Notes under the pieces: generated by a model | What the model saw: only the letters and a program-made list of their open reading frames with translations | The model's database searches: none | Told to the model about the DNA's origin: nothing | Source of the DNA: Rummeliibacillus suwonensis | GTDB lineage: Bacteria; Bacillota; Bacilli; Bacillales_A; Planococcaceae | DNA: 64,000 nucleotides | Assembly (NCBI RefSeq): GCF_007896435.1 | Contig: NZ_VCBL01000001.1 | Coordinates: 773,345 to 837,344, forward strand | Reading direction: 5' to 3' | Position numbers and translations under genes: made by a program | Shown: one piece after another, positions 43,991 through 52,509 of the stretch | Layout: the number at the start of each line of letters is the position of its first letter | How positions within the stretch are numbered: the stretch's first letter is position 1

Positions 43991-44461
43991 ATGTCAAACC
44001 AGGAGCATCATAAGATTATCCATAATATGGAACAAATAGAGTTGTTAGAAAGAGAATTACGCCATATTGCAGCTCTTATTAAACAAAAAGGCAGAGAAAT
44101 TTTAAGTAATTATACGATTACACCACCACAGTTTATCGCTCTACAATGGCTTCATGAGCTAGGAGACATGACAATTGGTGATCTTTCGAATAAAATGTAT
44201 TTAGCGTTCAGTACGACGACGGATTTAGTTGATCGTATGGAAAGAAATGAGCTGGTACAGCGTATTCGAGATAATCAGGATCGTCGTGTCGTTCGTATCC
44301 ATTTGCTTACAGAAGGAGAACGCATTATTGAAGAAGTAATTGAACAACGCCAACACTATTTGGCAGGTATCGTAAAAGATTTTCATATCGAAGAAGTTCA
44401 ATCTCTTTCAATATTATTAAGCAAACTATACAAAGAAATGAACCAGGATAGAGGCGGTTAA
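43991..44461 (+). CDS. ysmB: MarR-family regulator YsmB
   Basis: 156 residues from the ATG behind GAGGAGTGG. Winged helix near residues 45-110 ('FIALQWLHELGDMTIGDLSNKMYLAFSTTTDLVDRMERNELVQRIRDNQDRRVVRIHLLTEGE') with flanking dimerisation helices. The racE start lies one base after its stop, so the two are coupled. Ligand and targets are unknown. Confidence 0.9.
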   Translation: MSNQEHHKIIHNMEQIELLERELRHIAALIKQKGREILSNYTITPPQFIALQWLHELGDMTIGDLSNKMYLAFSTTTDLVDRMERNELVQRIRDNQDRRVVRIHLLTEGERIIEEVIEQRQHYLAGIVKDFHIEEVQSLSILLSKLYKEMNQDRGG

Positions 44462-44462
44462 A

Positions 44463-45257
44463 GTGAATGCTCCCATTGGAGTAATTGATTCAGGAGTTGG
44501 TGGGCTAACCGTTGTGAAGGAAATGCTGCGCTATTTACCAAATGAATCGATAACCTATTTAGGCGACACTGCTCGTTGCCCATATGGTCCCCGTTCTAAG
44601 GAACAGGTGATTCAATTTACTTGGCAAATAGTCGATCAGCTTGAAAAGATGAATATTAAAATGCTTGTGATTGCTTGTAACACTATAACAGCGGTAGCTT
44701 TAGATGGGTTACAGAAGCGTTGTAAATTCCCTGTAGTGGGCGTTATCAATGCGGGCGCACAAGCAGCTATTAAAGCGACAAAAACACATGATATTGCAGT
44801 TATTGCAACTCAAGGAACAGTCAAAAGCGGAGCATATGAAAATGCTCTTTATTCATTATATTCTTCTAGTAACGTAACATCATTAGCATGTCCAAGATTA
44901 GTGCCACTTGTTGAAAGTGGTGAATATGAAGGCAAATTTGCCCAAAACTTGGTAGCGGAAACACTAGCACCATTAAAAAATACAAAGTTTGATACGATGA
45001 TTTTAGGATGCACACATTATCCAATTATTCAAGGACTTATTGAAGAAGTAGTGGGCGATCAAGTGCATGTTGTTTCTTCTGCAGAGGAAACAGCGAAACA
45101 GGTAAAGGAGATTTTACGATTTCAGCACATTGCTAGAACAGATAAAAAACCTCCTGAGTATCTTTTTTATACGACAGGATCAGTTCCTATTTTTAGATCA
45201 ATCGCAAGTAATTGGTTACCCTTAAAAGAAATCAATGTCAAACGAATAAAACTATAG
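44463..45257 (+). CDS. racE: Glutamate racemase
   Basis: 264 residues with a GTG start. Catalytic Cys pair in 'VIACNTITA' and 'ILGCTHYP', substrate loop 'IGVIDSGVGGLTVVKEM' and 'YLGDTARCPYGPRS'. Makes D-glutamate for peptidoglycan. Follows ysmB as in B. subtilis. Next in B. subtilis come gerM and rph, which are missing here. Confidence 0.96.
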   Translation: MNAPIGVIDSGVGGLTVVKEMLRYLPNESITYLGDTARCPYGPRSKEQVIQFTWQIVDQLEKMNIKMLVIACNTITAVALDGLQKRCKFPVVGVINAGAQAAIKATKTHDIAVIATQGTVKSGAYENALYSLYSSSNVTSLACPRLVPLVESGEYEGKFAQNLVAETLAPLKNTKFDTMILGCTHYPIIQGLIEEVVGDQVHVVSSAEETAKQVKEILRFQHIARTDKKPPEYLFYTTGSVPIFRSIASNWLPLKEINVKRIKL

Positions 45258-45260
45258 TAT

Positions 45261-45291
45261 AAAGCTCGAAAAGTTTTCTTTTCGGGCTTTC
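45261..45291 (+). terminator. racE terminator
   Basis: AAAGCTCGAAAA pairs with TTTTCGGGCTTT. Confidence 0.75.
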
Positions 45292-45401
45292 ATAATACTA
45301 CCCTTTAGGACAAGTATATGAATTTTTAATTACATAACGCTTTCGATATAAAAAAGTGAATTGTACCTAGCTTAGGGAGGGCATCCTATTGTAGTAAAAT
45401 C

Positions 45402-45540
45402 GGAGACCACTGAAAAGGTTAACTTCTCTCCAAACGCATGATAAAAATCAGTTTTTTGGTTTATAACAATGAAAGAGAAGATAGATTTTGATCTATAAAA
45501 ATGGTGATGCTACAGTTTTCAATGATCGTGAAATTAGGCA
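45402..45540. repeat. MITE-like inverted-repeat element (family D)
   Basis: GAGACCACTGAAAAGGTTAAC at the left faces CTACAGTTTTCAATGATC at the right as an imperfect inverted repeat, with GATAAAAATCAGTTTTTT inside. The sequence resembles 55904-56038 in order and a shortened version in the terminator at 38761-38832. No coding capacity. It occupies most of the racE-xtp gap, where gerM and rph would be. Confidence 0.65.
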
Positions 45541-45634
45541 GAAGGGTAAAAAACTTTTGATTTTTTTAACCATACTGGCTTATATAAAGGATGTAAAATT
45601 TTAATTTTAGATGAAAACAGGAGGACTTTTTAAA

Positions 45635-46228
45635 TTGAAACAAGTAATCATTGCAACGAAAAATAAAGGGAAAGCAAAAGATTTTGAAGCTATTTTTGCG
45701 CCGCTAGGTTATAAAGTTCTTACACTATTTGATGTAGCACCTGATATGGAAATTGAAGAAACAGGAACAACTTTTGAGGAAAATGCCATTTTGAAAGCAG
45801 AAGCTGTTGCCAAACGATTAAATACATTTGTCATTGCCGACGATAGCGGACTACAAATTGACGCTTTAAATGGCGAACCAGGGGTTTATTCTGCTCGATA
45901 TGCAGGAGATCACGATGATGAAGCGAATATTAACAAAGTGTTGACAAAATTAAAGGGTGTACCTGAAGAAAAACGCACTGCACGCTTTTGTTGCTGTATA
46001 GCGATAACAGGTCCAAGCCACAAAACAGAAACTTTCTTTGGTACATGCGAGGGCAAAATTCTTACAGAAAAACGTGGGAATCGTGGCTTTGGGTATGATC
46101 CTATTTTTTATGTACCATCACTTGGTCGTACAATGGCGGAATTAACAGCTGAAGAAAAAGGTGCGATTTCTCACCGTGGTCATGCCATTCACAAATTAGC
46201 TGAACAATTACCATCATGGTTTCAATAG
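45635..46228 (+). CDS. ysnA: XTP/dITP diphosphatase (RdgB/HAM1, YsnA)
   Basis: 197 residues from the TTG behind AGGAGG. 'IIATKNKGKAKDFEAIF' nucleotide-binding start, 'FVIADDSGLQIDALNGEPGVYSARYAG' with the catalytic Asp pair, and 'RGFGYDPIFYVP' near 155. Removes deaminated purine triphosphates (XTP, ITP) before they enter DNA or RNA. In B. subtilis it follows rph, which is absent here. The phosphoesterase gene follows 12 bases later. Confidence 0.94.
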   Translation: MKQVIIATKNKGKAKDFEAIFAPLGYKVLTLFDVAPDMEIEETGTTFEENAILKAEAVAKRLNTFVIADDSGLQIDALNGEPGVYSARYAGDHDDEANINKVLTKLKGVPEEKRTARFCCCIAITGPSHKTETFFGTCEGKILTEKRGNRGFGYDPIFYVPSLGRTMAELTAEEKGAISHRGHAIHKLAEQLPSWFQ

Positions 46229-46240
46229 GAGTGAATATCG

Positions 46241-46744
46241 ATGAAAATATTGGTCATGAGTGATACACATGGTGATGCAACAGTCATTTCACATGTCATT
46301 CATCAAAATCCTGATGTAGATAAAATCTTTCATTGTGGTGATAGTGAATTAAACTTTTCTGCACCAGAACTGCAAAATGCACTGAAGGTAAGAGGAAACT
46401 GTGACCATGACGGGCAATTGCCACTTGAAATCATAGAAGAAATAGAGGGAAAACGAATTTTCATGACACACGGTCATTTATTCAACGTAAAATTTGAATT
46501 GACCACATTGTCCTTTAGAGCAAGAGAACTAGGAGCAGATGTCGTTCTTTTCGGACATTCTCATGTATTAGGCGTGGAATTAGTCGATGGGATTTTATAC
46601 GTCAATCCAGGTAGTCTGCTACTTCCTAGAGGTCGTAAAGAAAAAAGCTATGCAATTGTCGAGAACGTTGAAAATGGCTGGCATATTATTTTTTACACAA
46701 AAGAAAAACAAGTGATTGAAGAAAAAACATTATTATACAAATAA
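46241..46744 (+). CDS. ysnB: YfcE/MJ0936-type metallophosphoesterase (YsnB)
   Basis: 167 residues with calcineurin-like motifs MSDTHGD, HCGDSE, RGNCDHD (the GNCD ligand), MTHGH and FGHSHV. A cytosolic metal-dependent phosphodiesterase. Natural substrate unknown. AGGAGTG precedes the ATG. Marks the end of the block conserved with B. subtilis; everything to the right is variable. Confidence 0.9.
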   Translation: MKILVMSDTHGDATVISHVIHQNPDVDKIFHCGDSELNFSAPELQNALKVRGNCDHDGQLPLEIIEEIEGKRIFMTHGHLFNVKFELTTLSFRARELGADVVLFGHSHVLGVELVDGILYVNPGSLLLPRGRKEKSYAIVENVENGWHIIFYTKEKQVIEEKTLLYK

Positions 46745-46750
46745 AACATG

Positions 46751-46778
46751 TTGACATATTCCTTACCAATGTTATAAT
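46751..46778 (+). promoter_or_regulatory. Consensus promoter of the tRNA-Arg gene
   Basis: TTGACA (46751) and TATAAT (46773), both perfect consensus, with a 16-base spacer. Confidence 0.85.
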
Positions 46779-46816
46779 AGTAAATGTCTTACTGATTATG
46801 ACTCAGTAAGCATACT

Positions 46817-46877
<61 letters not shown>

Positions 46878-46890
<13 letters not shown>

Positions 46891-47032
46891 TCTTTTGCGT
46901 GGATTTGCTTGGATTTGAGTAAATCTAAAATAGCCTTGAAACCTTTATATATAAGGGTTTTGGGGCTTTTTTCTTTTTTGTGAGAATCGATGTATTTGGA
47001 ACTATGTGTTGTACTGTGCAACACAAAGCACA
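46878..47032 (+). repeat. Left direct repeat (attL-like) overlapping the tRNA-Arg 3' end
   Basis: From the tRNA acceptor end through TCTAAAATAGCCTTGAAACC, a TTTTGGGGCTTTTTTCTTTT tract and GTTGTACTGTGCAACACAAAGCA, this sequence recurs at 49373-49514. It ends a few bases before the stop codon of the recombinase remnant at 47041. Confidence 0.8.
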
Positions 47033-47040
47033 ACACAAGA

Positions 47041-47127
47041 TTACCCAATACGCATATCAGCAAAAACTTTTGCAGAAATAGTTTCATCACGTTCTTCTTT
47101 TTCTTTTAAAACATGAGCATAATCGAA
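47041..47127 (-). pseudogene. C-terminal remnant of a tyrosine recombinase (integrase)
   Basis: The minus-strand frame reads 'FDYAHVLKEKEERDE' and then 'TISAKVFADMRIG' before a stop. Y-x-H-V-L is the catalytic-tyrosine neighbourhood at the end of phage and ICE integrases. An in-frame stop lies right upstream and the rest of the gene is missing. Its position beside an att-like repeat at a tRNA 3' end, pointing at the tRNA, is the classic integrase position. Confidence 0.65.
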
Positions 47128-47194
47128 TCAGAATCCTGCATTGGGATATGTTAATGATTTTTAGAAAACAAGGGAATTTGGAAGACGTATGTAG

Positions 47195-47320
47195 GGAGTA
47201 ATGAGTTACTCGAAGACGGGATGCGCCATTTATATGAATGAAAGATAACCATATGAAAAATAGGCGATTGAAAACAGGCTATAACATACAAGTCGCAATG
47301 GCAGGTCAATAGGTGCTTGC
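47195..47320 (+). pseudogene. IS1182-type transposase fragment
   Basis: With frame changes and two stops, the translation reads NELLED, then RDAPFI*MKDNHMKN, then 'RLKTGYNIQVAMAGQ*VLAY'. This follows the IS1182 order (DPDATFM.MKEDHM.NGQLK.GYN.Q.A). It breaks off at about 47320 against an IS110-type fragment on the other strand. Confidence 0.7.
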
Positions 47321-47330
47321 CTATACTTGT

Positions 47331-47488
47331 CCCTCCTGTATTGTCAGTGTTCGGAGTGTTTTGTGAAGTTGCTCAAAAGCATGACGCTACTGCTTCATTT
47401 CTTTTTCACCTTCACAATGACGATACTGATTGTAAATTACCATGGTGCTCTTGCCCATACTGACATCAAAAGCCACAACATGTTTCAT
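47331..47488 (-). pseudogene. IS110-type transposase fragment (N-terminus)
   Basis: The minus-strand ATG opens 'MKHVVAFDVSMGKSTMVIY', the start of IS110-family DEDD transposases with the first catalytic Asp. After a stop it continues 'RHAFEQLHKTLRTLTIQE' and ends at the IS1182 fragment. Only about 50 codons remain. The ~240 bases upstream (to about 47740) would be the long non-coding end typical of IS110 elements. Confidence 0.7.
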
Positions 47489-47599
47489 TCGCATTTTTTA
47501 GCCAATCATAAAAGTTTTCATATCACCTTATTGATTCCATTTTCTTATACGATCTCTTGAACCCAACATATTAAACTGATTCATATAAGGGTGTGAAGT

Positions 47600-47716
47600 T
47601 AGTCTGTTTATTGATAAGGACTCTAAAATGATTTCAGAGACTGGTCGATTTTCCTTCACTTCTACTAAAAAAATAGTAGTACAAACTATGGTCCGGGTTT
47701 GTACTACTAATGTTAA
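47600..47716. repeat. IS110-end-like sequence shared with 13921-14018
   Basis: AGAGACTGGTCGATTTTCCTTC... and the hairpin AGTAGTACAAACTATGG...GTTTGTACTACT match the region downstream of sspI. It lies upstream of the IS110-type fragment. Confidence 0.55.
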
Positions 47717-47827
47717 TATGTTTATTTTGCGTAGTTTTAATATATTAGGTGGAACCAAATTAATTTTTAAATATAACAGAAAAAGCCATACCTTGTTAAG
47801 AATTATTTATTCAAAGAGTCAATGAAA

Positions 47828-48220
47828 CTAATGTTTTAGAACACTAAATGCTTCTGCAACTTTTTGTGCAAACGTTAACGGAGGTTCTACAGATTGAAAA
47901 TGAATATATAAAATATTGGGGTTGGTAAAAATCCAGTGATTATGAATGGCACTTATAATTAGATGATTACGAACTAATACATTAACAAAAGGTTGGAGTT
48001 CTTCTTCTAAAAGGACAACTTCTCCAAGATTCAGTGCATCTCCTTTGGAATCCAATGATTCAAACGATATTCCTGCATGAAGTACACTGTGACTTGGACG
48101 TCCTTGAATAGTGACATGGAGATTCCGATTGATTTCAACTGAACAAACTTCATGTTTCACATTAGCTTTCCCATTAACAATTTGAGCATATTGATGACAT
48201 AGATAATTGAAGTTCGACAT
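47828..48220 (-). CDS. DUF1259 (LppY/LpqO-type) domain protein
   Basis: 130 residues from the minus-strand ATG at 48220, preceded by GAGGTG. The sequence fits DUF1259: 'LHVTIQGRPSHSVLHAGISFESLDSKGDALNLGEVVLLEEELQPFVNVLVRNHLIISAIHNHWIFTNPNILYIHFQS' pattern, with the conserved HNH and I-H motifs that may bind metal. Function unknown; no signal peptide is visible. It lies with a ferritin-like gene between the two direct repeats, so both look like cargo or relics of the island. Confidence 0.75.
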   Translation of the reverse strand: MSNFNYLCHQYAQIVNGKANVKHEVCSVEINRNLHVTIQGRPSHSVLHAGISFESLDSKGDALNLGEVVLLEEELQPFVNVLVRNHLIISAIHNHWIFTNPNILYIHFQSVEPPLTFAQKVAEAFSVLKH

Positions 48221-48370
48221 ATTAAAACACCTCATTTTTTAAAATTTATGAATTAAGGTAAATGTCTAGAACTAATAATCACTATGTCAATGCGGTAATA
48301 GTTTGGAGAAGTAGCATAGAAAAATAATAATATTAATTATTAAGTAGCCAGTATGTTATGTTATTTCTAA

Positions 48371-48796
48371 TTATTGATGATTCATGAAATATAAGAACCA
48401 AACAGCGTGGTTTTGTTCATCAGCAGAGGCATGTGTAAATGCATTTCTGATATTTTCATTGTTGTATCTTCTTGCGATTTCATGGTAAAAATCTACCGTT
48501 TCCTGTTCATCTACAAATGCAGCTTGAACTCCACTTTTATAATCATTTGGACATGGTTGTGTTATTTGTGGAGAAGGCTGATTTCCAGTTAAGGAAGAAT
48601 AAATTTGGGCAAAAGTTTGATAATGCCGGATTTCATCATTCCTGATTTCAAGGATTCTATTTTTCACCCAAGAATTAGGAGCTTGATTAGCTAATAATTC
48701 ATAGCAATAAATAGCATGGTATTCTCCATTAATTGCTTTTGAAAGATCATTAAGGATTTCCATGTTTGCAGAACTCTGCATGGAGCTATGATTCAT
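48371..48796 (-). CDS. Ferritin-like domain protein (YhjR-like)
   Basis: 141 residues forming a four-helix bundle with regularly placed Glu/His ligands: 'AINGEYHAIYCYELL', 'EIRNDEIRHYQTFAQIY', 'FVDEQETVDFYHEIARR' and 'ASADEQNHAVWFLYFM'. These are the E...ExxH pairs of a di-iron ferritin-like fold, seen in B. subtilis YhjR and spore-associated relatives. TGGAGGTGATA precedes the ATG. Likely roles are iron binding or peroxide protection; the exact role is unknown. Confidence 0.8.
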   Translation of the reverse strand: MNHSSMQSSANMEILNDLSKAINGEYHAIYCYELLANQAPNSWVKNRILEIRNDEIRHYQTFAQIYSSLTGNQPSPQITQPCPNDYKSGVQAAFVDEQETVDFYHEIARRYNNENIRNAFTHASADEQNHAVWFLYFMNHQ

Positions 48797-49163
48797 TTTA
48801 TTATCACCTCCAATCTTTAATGTATGACTTTCTTCATAATATGAAACTTATCCAAGCGGACAGATTTATAAACATGATTGATTTCCTTCACAAAGAATAC
48901 AGTTGGAATGTTAAAAGATAATAATCAATTTAAGAAAGTGAAAAGTTGAAGAAAATAAAAATTATTCTAATCGAATTGTCTTGCATGGTAACGAAAATTC
49001 TCTTGCCAGTAAAGAAAACATTATGAACAAACTAGGAAAGTTTCATGTGAAATAAAGAAGGAATCATTAGAAAGTAAATTGAAGTTACAACTATCTGTAA
49101 GTTTTTAATCGACGGGTATTTAGGTGGGAAGGTACAAAGAGAAATGGGGGAGGACTGATTATT
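48797..49163. other. AT-rich non-coding stretch
   Basis: I see no gene, terminator or repeat between the ferritin-like gene and the weak frame at 49164, except the minus-strand promoter region of the former. Confidence 0.4.
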
Positions 49164-49346
49164 TTGAAAAATGCAAGGATATTAAGAATATGGATGTGTG
49201 TAGGATTATTAAGTTTAAGTCTAATAAGTCTGTTTTCCAGCAGATTGATTAATTGTTTGAAATACAACAGAATGATTTTGTTATCTAGGAAATACGCTTC
49301 AACCTTCTCAGTGGTTTTCCCCGATTGGTATACAAAGATAGTTTAA
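49164..49346 (+). CDS. Doubtful 60-codon frame next to the right repeat
   Basis: A TTG follows GGGGGAGGACTG at long spacing. Residues 1-26 could be a signal or membrane segment ('RIWMCVGLLSLSLISLFSS'); the rest has no character. It may be the truncated start of a secreted protein cut when the island decayed. Kept at low confidence. Confidence 0.25.
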   Translation: MKNARILRIWMCVGLLSLSLISLFSSRLINCLKYNRMILLSRKYASTFSVVFPDWYTKIV

Positions 49347-49372
49347 GTTATTGATATATAAGTTTTTTTGCA

Positions 49373-49514
49373 CTCTCTCCCGGGCATCAATTGCATGAAT
49401 CTGAGTGAATCTAAAATAGCTTTAAAACCTTGATATATGAGGTTTTGGGGCTTTTTTCTTTTGAAAGAATTAATGTTTTGAAACTTTGTGTTGTACTGTG
49501 CAACACAAAGCATC
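49373..49514 (+). repeat. Right direct repeat (attR-like)
   Basis: CTCTCCCGGGCATC matches the tRNA-Arg acceptor end (TCCTGGGACATC) in degraded form. The homology runs on through GTGAATCTAAAATAGC, GGTTTTGGGGCTTTTTTCTTTT and TTGTGTTGTACTGTGCAACACAAAGCA. Identity is high at the right, lower near the tRNA part. Confidence 0.8.
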
Positions 49515-49574
49515 GGTTATGAGTGAAAATAAAAATCCTCACAAGCTACTGGAACAACGAGTGAGGAAAAGATA

Positions 49575-49742
49575 ATGGAACATGATTATGAGTATCTTCA
49601 AAATATTTTATCTAATCACGATATTGACAGACTGAATATTGCTGTTAAAGTAGGTAGCCCAATCATCGTGGAAGGTCCTCAAGATCTGACAAGAAAATCA
49701 GCGTTTGTTAAATATCTTAGATCACATGGTGTATTGCTATAA
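49575..49742 (+). CDS. 55-residue protein, mobile-element style
   Basis: The ATG follows GTGAGGAAAAG. The protein (opening MEHDYEYLQNILSNHD, ending LRSHGVLL) has a 'VGSPIIVEGPQDLTRKSAFVKYL' segment resembling a degenerate nucleotide-binding loop seen in small phage/ICE proteins, though the Walker Lys-Ser/Thr order is lost. It lies just outside the right repeat and converges on another mobile-element style gene. Function unknown. Confidence 0.45.
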   Translation: MEHDYEYLQNILSNHDIDRLNIAVKVGSPIIVEGPQDLTRKSAFVKYLRSHGVLL

Positions 49743-49762
49743 AATCCAATGAAACTGAGACA

Positions 49763-50083
49763 TTACATTAAATAGATTGTTTCTTTGACTTGGTCAATTG
49801 AGCGTTTCGAGACATTGAAGCACCAATTTTTCAGTAGTTCATCTTTCACTTCGTAACCAGCTGCAAGCATAGCACCTTTAAATTGCCCGTTAGTGATATA
49901 AAAACCATTTAACGAATCACTAAAAATATGCTTTAAATCGTAAGAATTGGTAGCAAGATCAAATCGGTTATCACGTTCTAAATTTTTTAAAATCCAGTCT
50001 TGAAGAATCTCTTGTTGCTCTTCAGTAAGATTTTTGAAATCATCTGGATTATTTAGATCAGCATTATTTACCACATCCATCAC
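49763..50083 (-). CDS. Hypothetical mobile-element protein
   Basis: 106 residues, acidic, probably helical: 'LTEEQQEILQDWILKNL', 'NSYDLKHIFS', 'NGFYITNGQFKGAMLAAGYEV' and 'NWCFNVSKRSI'. I have the impression of relatives in Firmicute prophages and ICEs but cannot name a family. GGTGATGGATGTG gives a ribosome site. No clear DNA-binding motif. Its presence suggests the right side of the att-like repeat is also old mobile DNA. Confidence 0.55.
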   Translation of the reverse strand: MMDVVNNADLNNPDDFKNLTEEQQEILQDWILKNLERDNRFDLATNSYDLKHIFSDSLNGFYITNGQFKGAMLAAGYEVKDELLKNWCFNVSKRSIDQVKETIYLM

Positions 50084-50372
50084 CTACCTTTCACAGTTAA
50101 TTATACAAAAATATGGAATTAAAAAAGACTGAAATTGTGACTAATTTGTAAACAAATTCACTAATTTCAAAATAGAGGGATATAATTAAAGAGGATTTAT
50201 ACAAAATATGTATTAATTGTGATTATTCCTTATTGAGATGATAAAATTATGATGAAAGATGCTGATTATTAGGAAGTGAATGATCAAATGGGAGAAGTAT
50301 TTATGGCTTCAAATTCGAATCTATCATTGATGCTTGATTGGATTAAAAATAGTGAAATAAGGAATTTTGCAA

Positions 50373-51296
50373 ATGAAAAGTAAATATGGTAGGGGCATAT
50401 TGCTAGCTTTAGGGGCAGCTTTTTTTAATGGAACAGTTGGAATACTAAGTAAAGGTCTATTTGACAGTGATTTAACGGCTTCAGCAGTTTCTTTCTATAA
50501 ATGTGTATTTGCATTTATTGGTTTATCTATTATCGCATTATTTAATTTAAAAATAAGAAAAGAAATAAAAAGATTAACTAAAAAGATCTTACATATTGCG
50601 ATATGCTCTTTTTTGGGGATTTTTGTATTATATTTCTTTGAAACAACAGGATATAAATATGATAAGGTACCATACATTGTATTCATTTTATTGGGAATAT
50701 CGGTACTTACAACATTTGTATTCAGCACAATCATATTAAAGGAAAAGAAAAGTGTTATGAATTATATAGGTCTTGTATTGTTAGTTGTAGGCTTATTTAT
50801 AATGGAATTTGCTTCAGGAGTATCAAATGCCGTATCAATCGGTACGTTATTTGCTGCGATTGCAGGATGTGGATATGGTCTGTTTTTGGTATTGACAAAA
50901 AAGTTTAATTTAGAAGGCGGATTAGCGCTAATTTGGTACTTTATGCTCTTTGGAATTATTTATTTGTTTATACCATTTTATAAAGAGGAGATCGTTATTC
51001 CAAATGATTCCTCTATGCCTTCGTTAATAGCTTTGGCTATACTTCCTACAATTGGCGGATTTTATTGCACAACTAAAGCATTAACCTTCTTAGAGGCAAA
51101 CAAAGTGCAGCTTTTAGAACTTACGGAACCTTTATTTGCAACGTTATTTTCATATATTTTTTTAAGAGAGGTAATAAGCAATATTGAATTTTTGGGTGCT
51201 TTTTTGATTTTATTTGCCATATATATTTCAGAATATAAGTTGAAAAAGGAAAATAATTTTAGTAAAAATAAAAGGAGGGGCGTAATTGAAAAATAG
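50373..51296 (+). CDS. EamA-family (DMT) transporter
   Basis: 307 residues from the ATG behind TAAGGAA; an in-frame TTG two codons earlier is unlikely. About ten membrane helices in two five-helix EamA repeats: 'GILLALGAAFFNGTVGILSK' opens the first and 'IGTLFAAIAGCGYGLFLVLTKK' the second, with 'LLELTEPLFATLFSYIFLREVI' near the end. The family exports amino acids or metabolites. Substrate unknown. Its last codons overlap the start of the broken lipoprotein gene. Confidence 0.85.
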   Translation: MKSKYGRGILLALGAAFFNGTVGILSKGLFDSDLTASAVSFYKCVFAFIGLSIIALFNLKIRKEIKRLTKKILHIAICSFLGIFVLYFFETTGYKYDKVPYIVFILLGISVLTTFVFSTIILKEKKSVMNYIGLVLLVVGLFIMEFASGVSNAVSIGTLFAAIAGCGYGLFLVLTKKFNLEGGLALIWYFMLFGIIYLFIPFYKEEIVIPNDSSMPSLIALAILPTIGGFYCTTKALTFLEANKVQLLELTEPLFATLFSYIFLREVISNIEFLGAFLILFAIYISEYKLKKENNFSKNKRRGVIEK

Positions 51297-51566
51297 AAAA
51301 TTTTATACCTATGAGTCTATGCTTTTTACTTTTAGTATTTTTGTGTTGGATGTTCTAACATAGAAGACTCACTATTCCAAAAGGAAGCGGAACAAATAGT
51401 GATTGACTATAATAATAATGGAAATGGTTCGCCCAAAATCATTTCAACAAAAATAAAAGGGAATGCCTATTATATAAAATGGGAGAACAAAGGTAATTTA
51501 GAAGAAGGTACTGATAAGGTGGATAAAAATGGAAAAGTAACAATGATCGATAGAAAAATTGAATAA
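51286..51566 (+). pseudogene. Broken lipoprotein gene
   Basis: A TTG with a GGAGGGG site overlaps the EamA stop. The signal-peptide hydrophobic stretch reads in one frame ('SLCFLLLVFL') and the lipobox and mature protein in another ('VGCSNIEDSLFQKEAEQIV' ... 'GKVTMIDRKIE'), so one or two frameshifts separate them. The mature part is about 65 residues. The intact gene would have coded a small lipoprotein co-transcribed with the transporter. Confidence 0.65.
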
Positions 51567-51629
51567 CTTCCATGGAAAAATAGAAATGAGTCCAGAAAGT
51601 ATTTGTTTGGCATTTAATTAAAAGGTCAT

Positions 51630-51860
51630 TTTTTGTCAATTCTAAACGTGTTGTTGGCGCTTTCCACGGGTTTGGCTTCAGTCTCCTCGGTGCCCGGATA
51701 TGATGTTGATTCCGAAGACATTGCCACAGGGCGTGGCCTCTTAGACTTAGACTACTTGGTCAACATTCTATTGCCCCCAATATTCGCCCTCAGGAAAGCG
51801 AGCAAGTCTTCGCTGTAATCAACGAATCCCCCTATTTTTATGGGCTAAATTGGATAATCA
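51630..51860 (+). repeat. GC-rich repeat family C, diverged copy
   Basis: Shares 'CAACATTCTATTGCCCCCAATATTCGCCCTCAGGAAAGCGAG' and 'TTCGCTGTAATCAACGAATCCCC' with the copy at 56040-56275, and 'CGCTTTCCACGGG...TTGGCTTCA' with the reverse complement of 10243-10490. The short open frame inside it (51633) is not a gene. Confidence 0.7.
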
Positions 51861-51974
51861 ACACGCTTGATAATGGAATCAACTTCCGAAAGTTAAAAAA
51901 TCATGATTGACTTCGATACAGAAATAAGTAATACTTATTCTTAAATTAAAGGAAAATTTAGGAGATGCAGTAAA

Positions 51975-52277
51975 GTGATTATAAGAGTGTTTTTAGAATT
52001 TTTTCGAGTGCTCATTTTGTTATTTTTATTAATGGCTATCATATCTTATCCTATAAGAAAACTATATGATTTAATCGGTATTGGAACGGACAATTATTTT
52101 TATATAACAGAATTCGCTATTTTTCTTCTTGTTTATGTTATTTACAATAATAAACTACAATTTACAGGATTTTATACAGAGGGGGCTAAAAAGCTACCTT
52201 CTAAAGTAACATGGTCAATCGTATCCATTTCAATTTTGCTACTATCAATACCCATTATTATGAATGGCTTTAAATAA
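51975..52277 (+). CDS. Small membrane protein, unrecognised
   Basis: 100 residues with a GTG start behind AGGAGATG. Three hydrophobic segments (about 4-26, 43-58, 79-96), with a polar 'NNKLQFTGFYTEGAKKLPSK' loop. No family recognised. It stands alone between two repeat copies. Real-gene status rests on the ribosome site and helix pattern. Confidence 0.5.
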   Translation: MIIRVFLEFFRVLILLFLLMAIISYPIRKLYDLIGIGTDNYFYITEFAIFLLVYVIYNNKLQFTGFYTEGAKKLPSKVTWSIVSISILLLSIPIIMNGFK

Positions 52278-52509
52278 ACGAATATATTAAAAAATAAATA
52301 TTTTAAGTTAAGAGGGAGATGAACAATAAGCTGGATTGTTCGTCTTTTTCTTTTGAGAAAAGAGGGAGGTGCATAAAATAAAACAATCATTAACAAATTT
52401 TTAGCAGTGAACGAAGTGAAGGCAAATTAGTAAATAGATGATAGGAGCGGATGATTAGGTTTTAAAAATGGAAGAAGGTGAATAACACGATTTACAGCGC
52501 AACTTATTT

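Noticed and set aside
47327-47560. Plus-strand 77-codon frame
   Set aside because: It is the antisense of the IS110-type transposase remnant.
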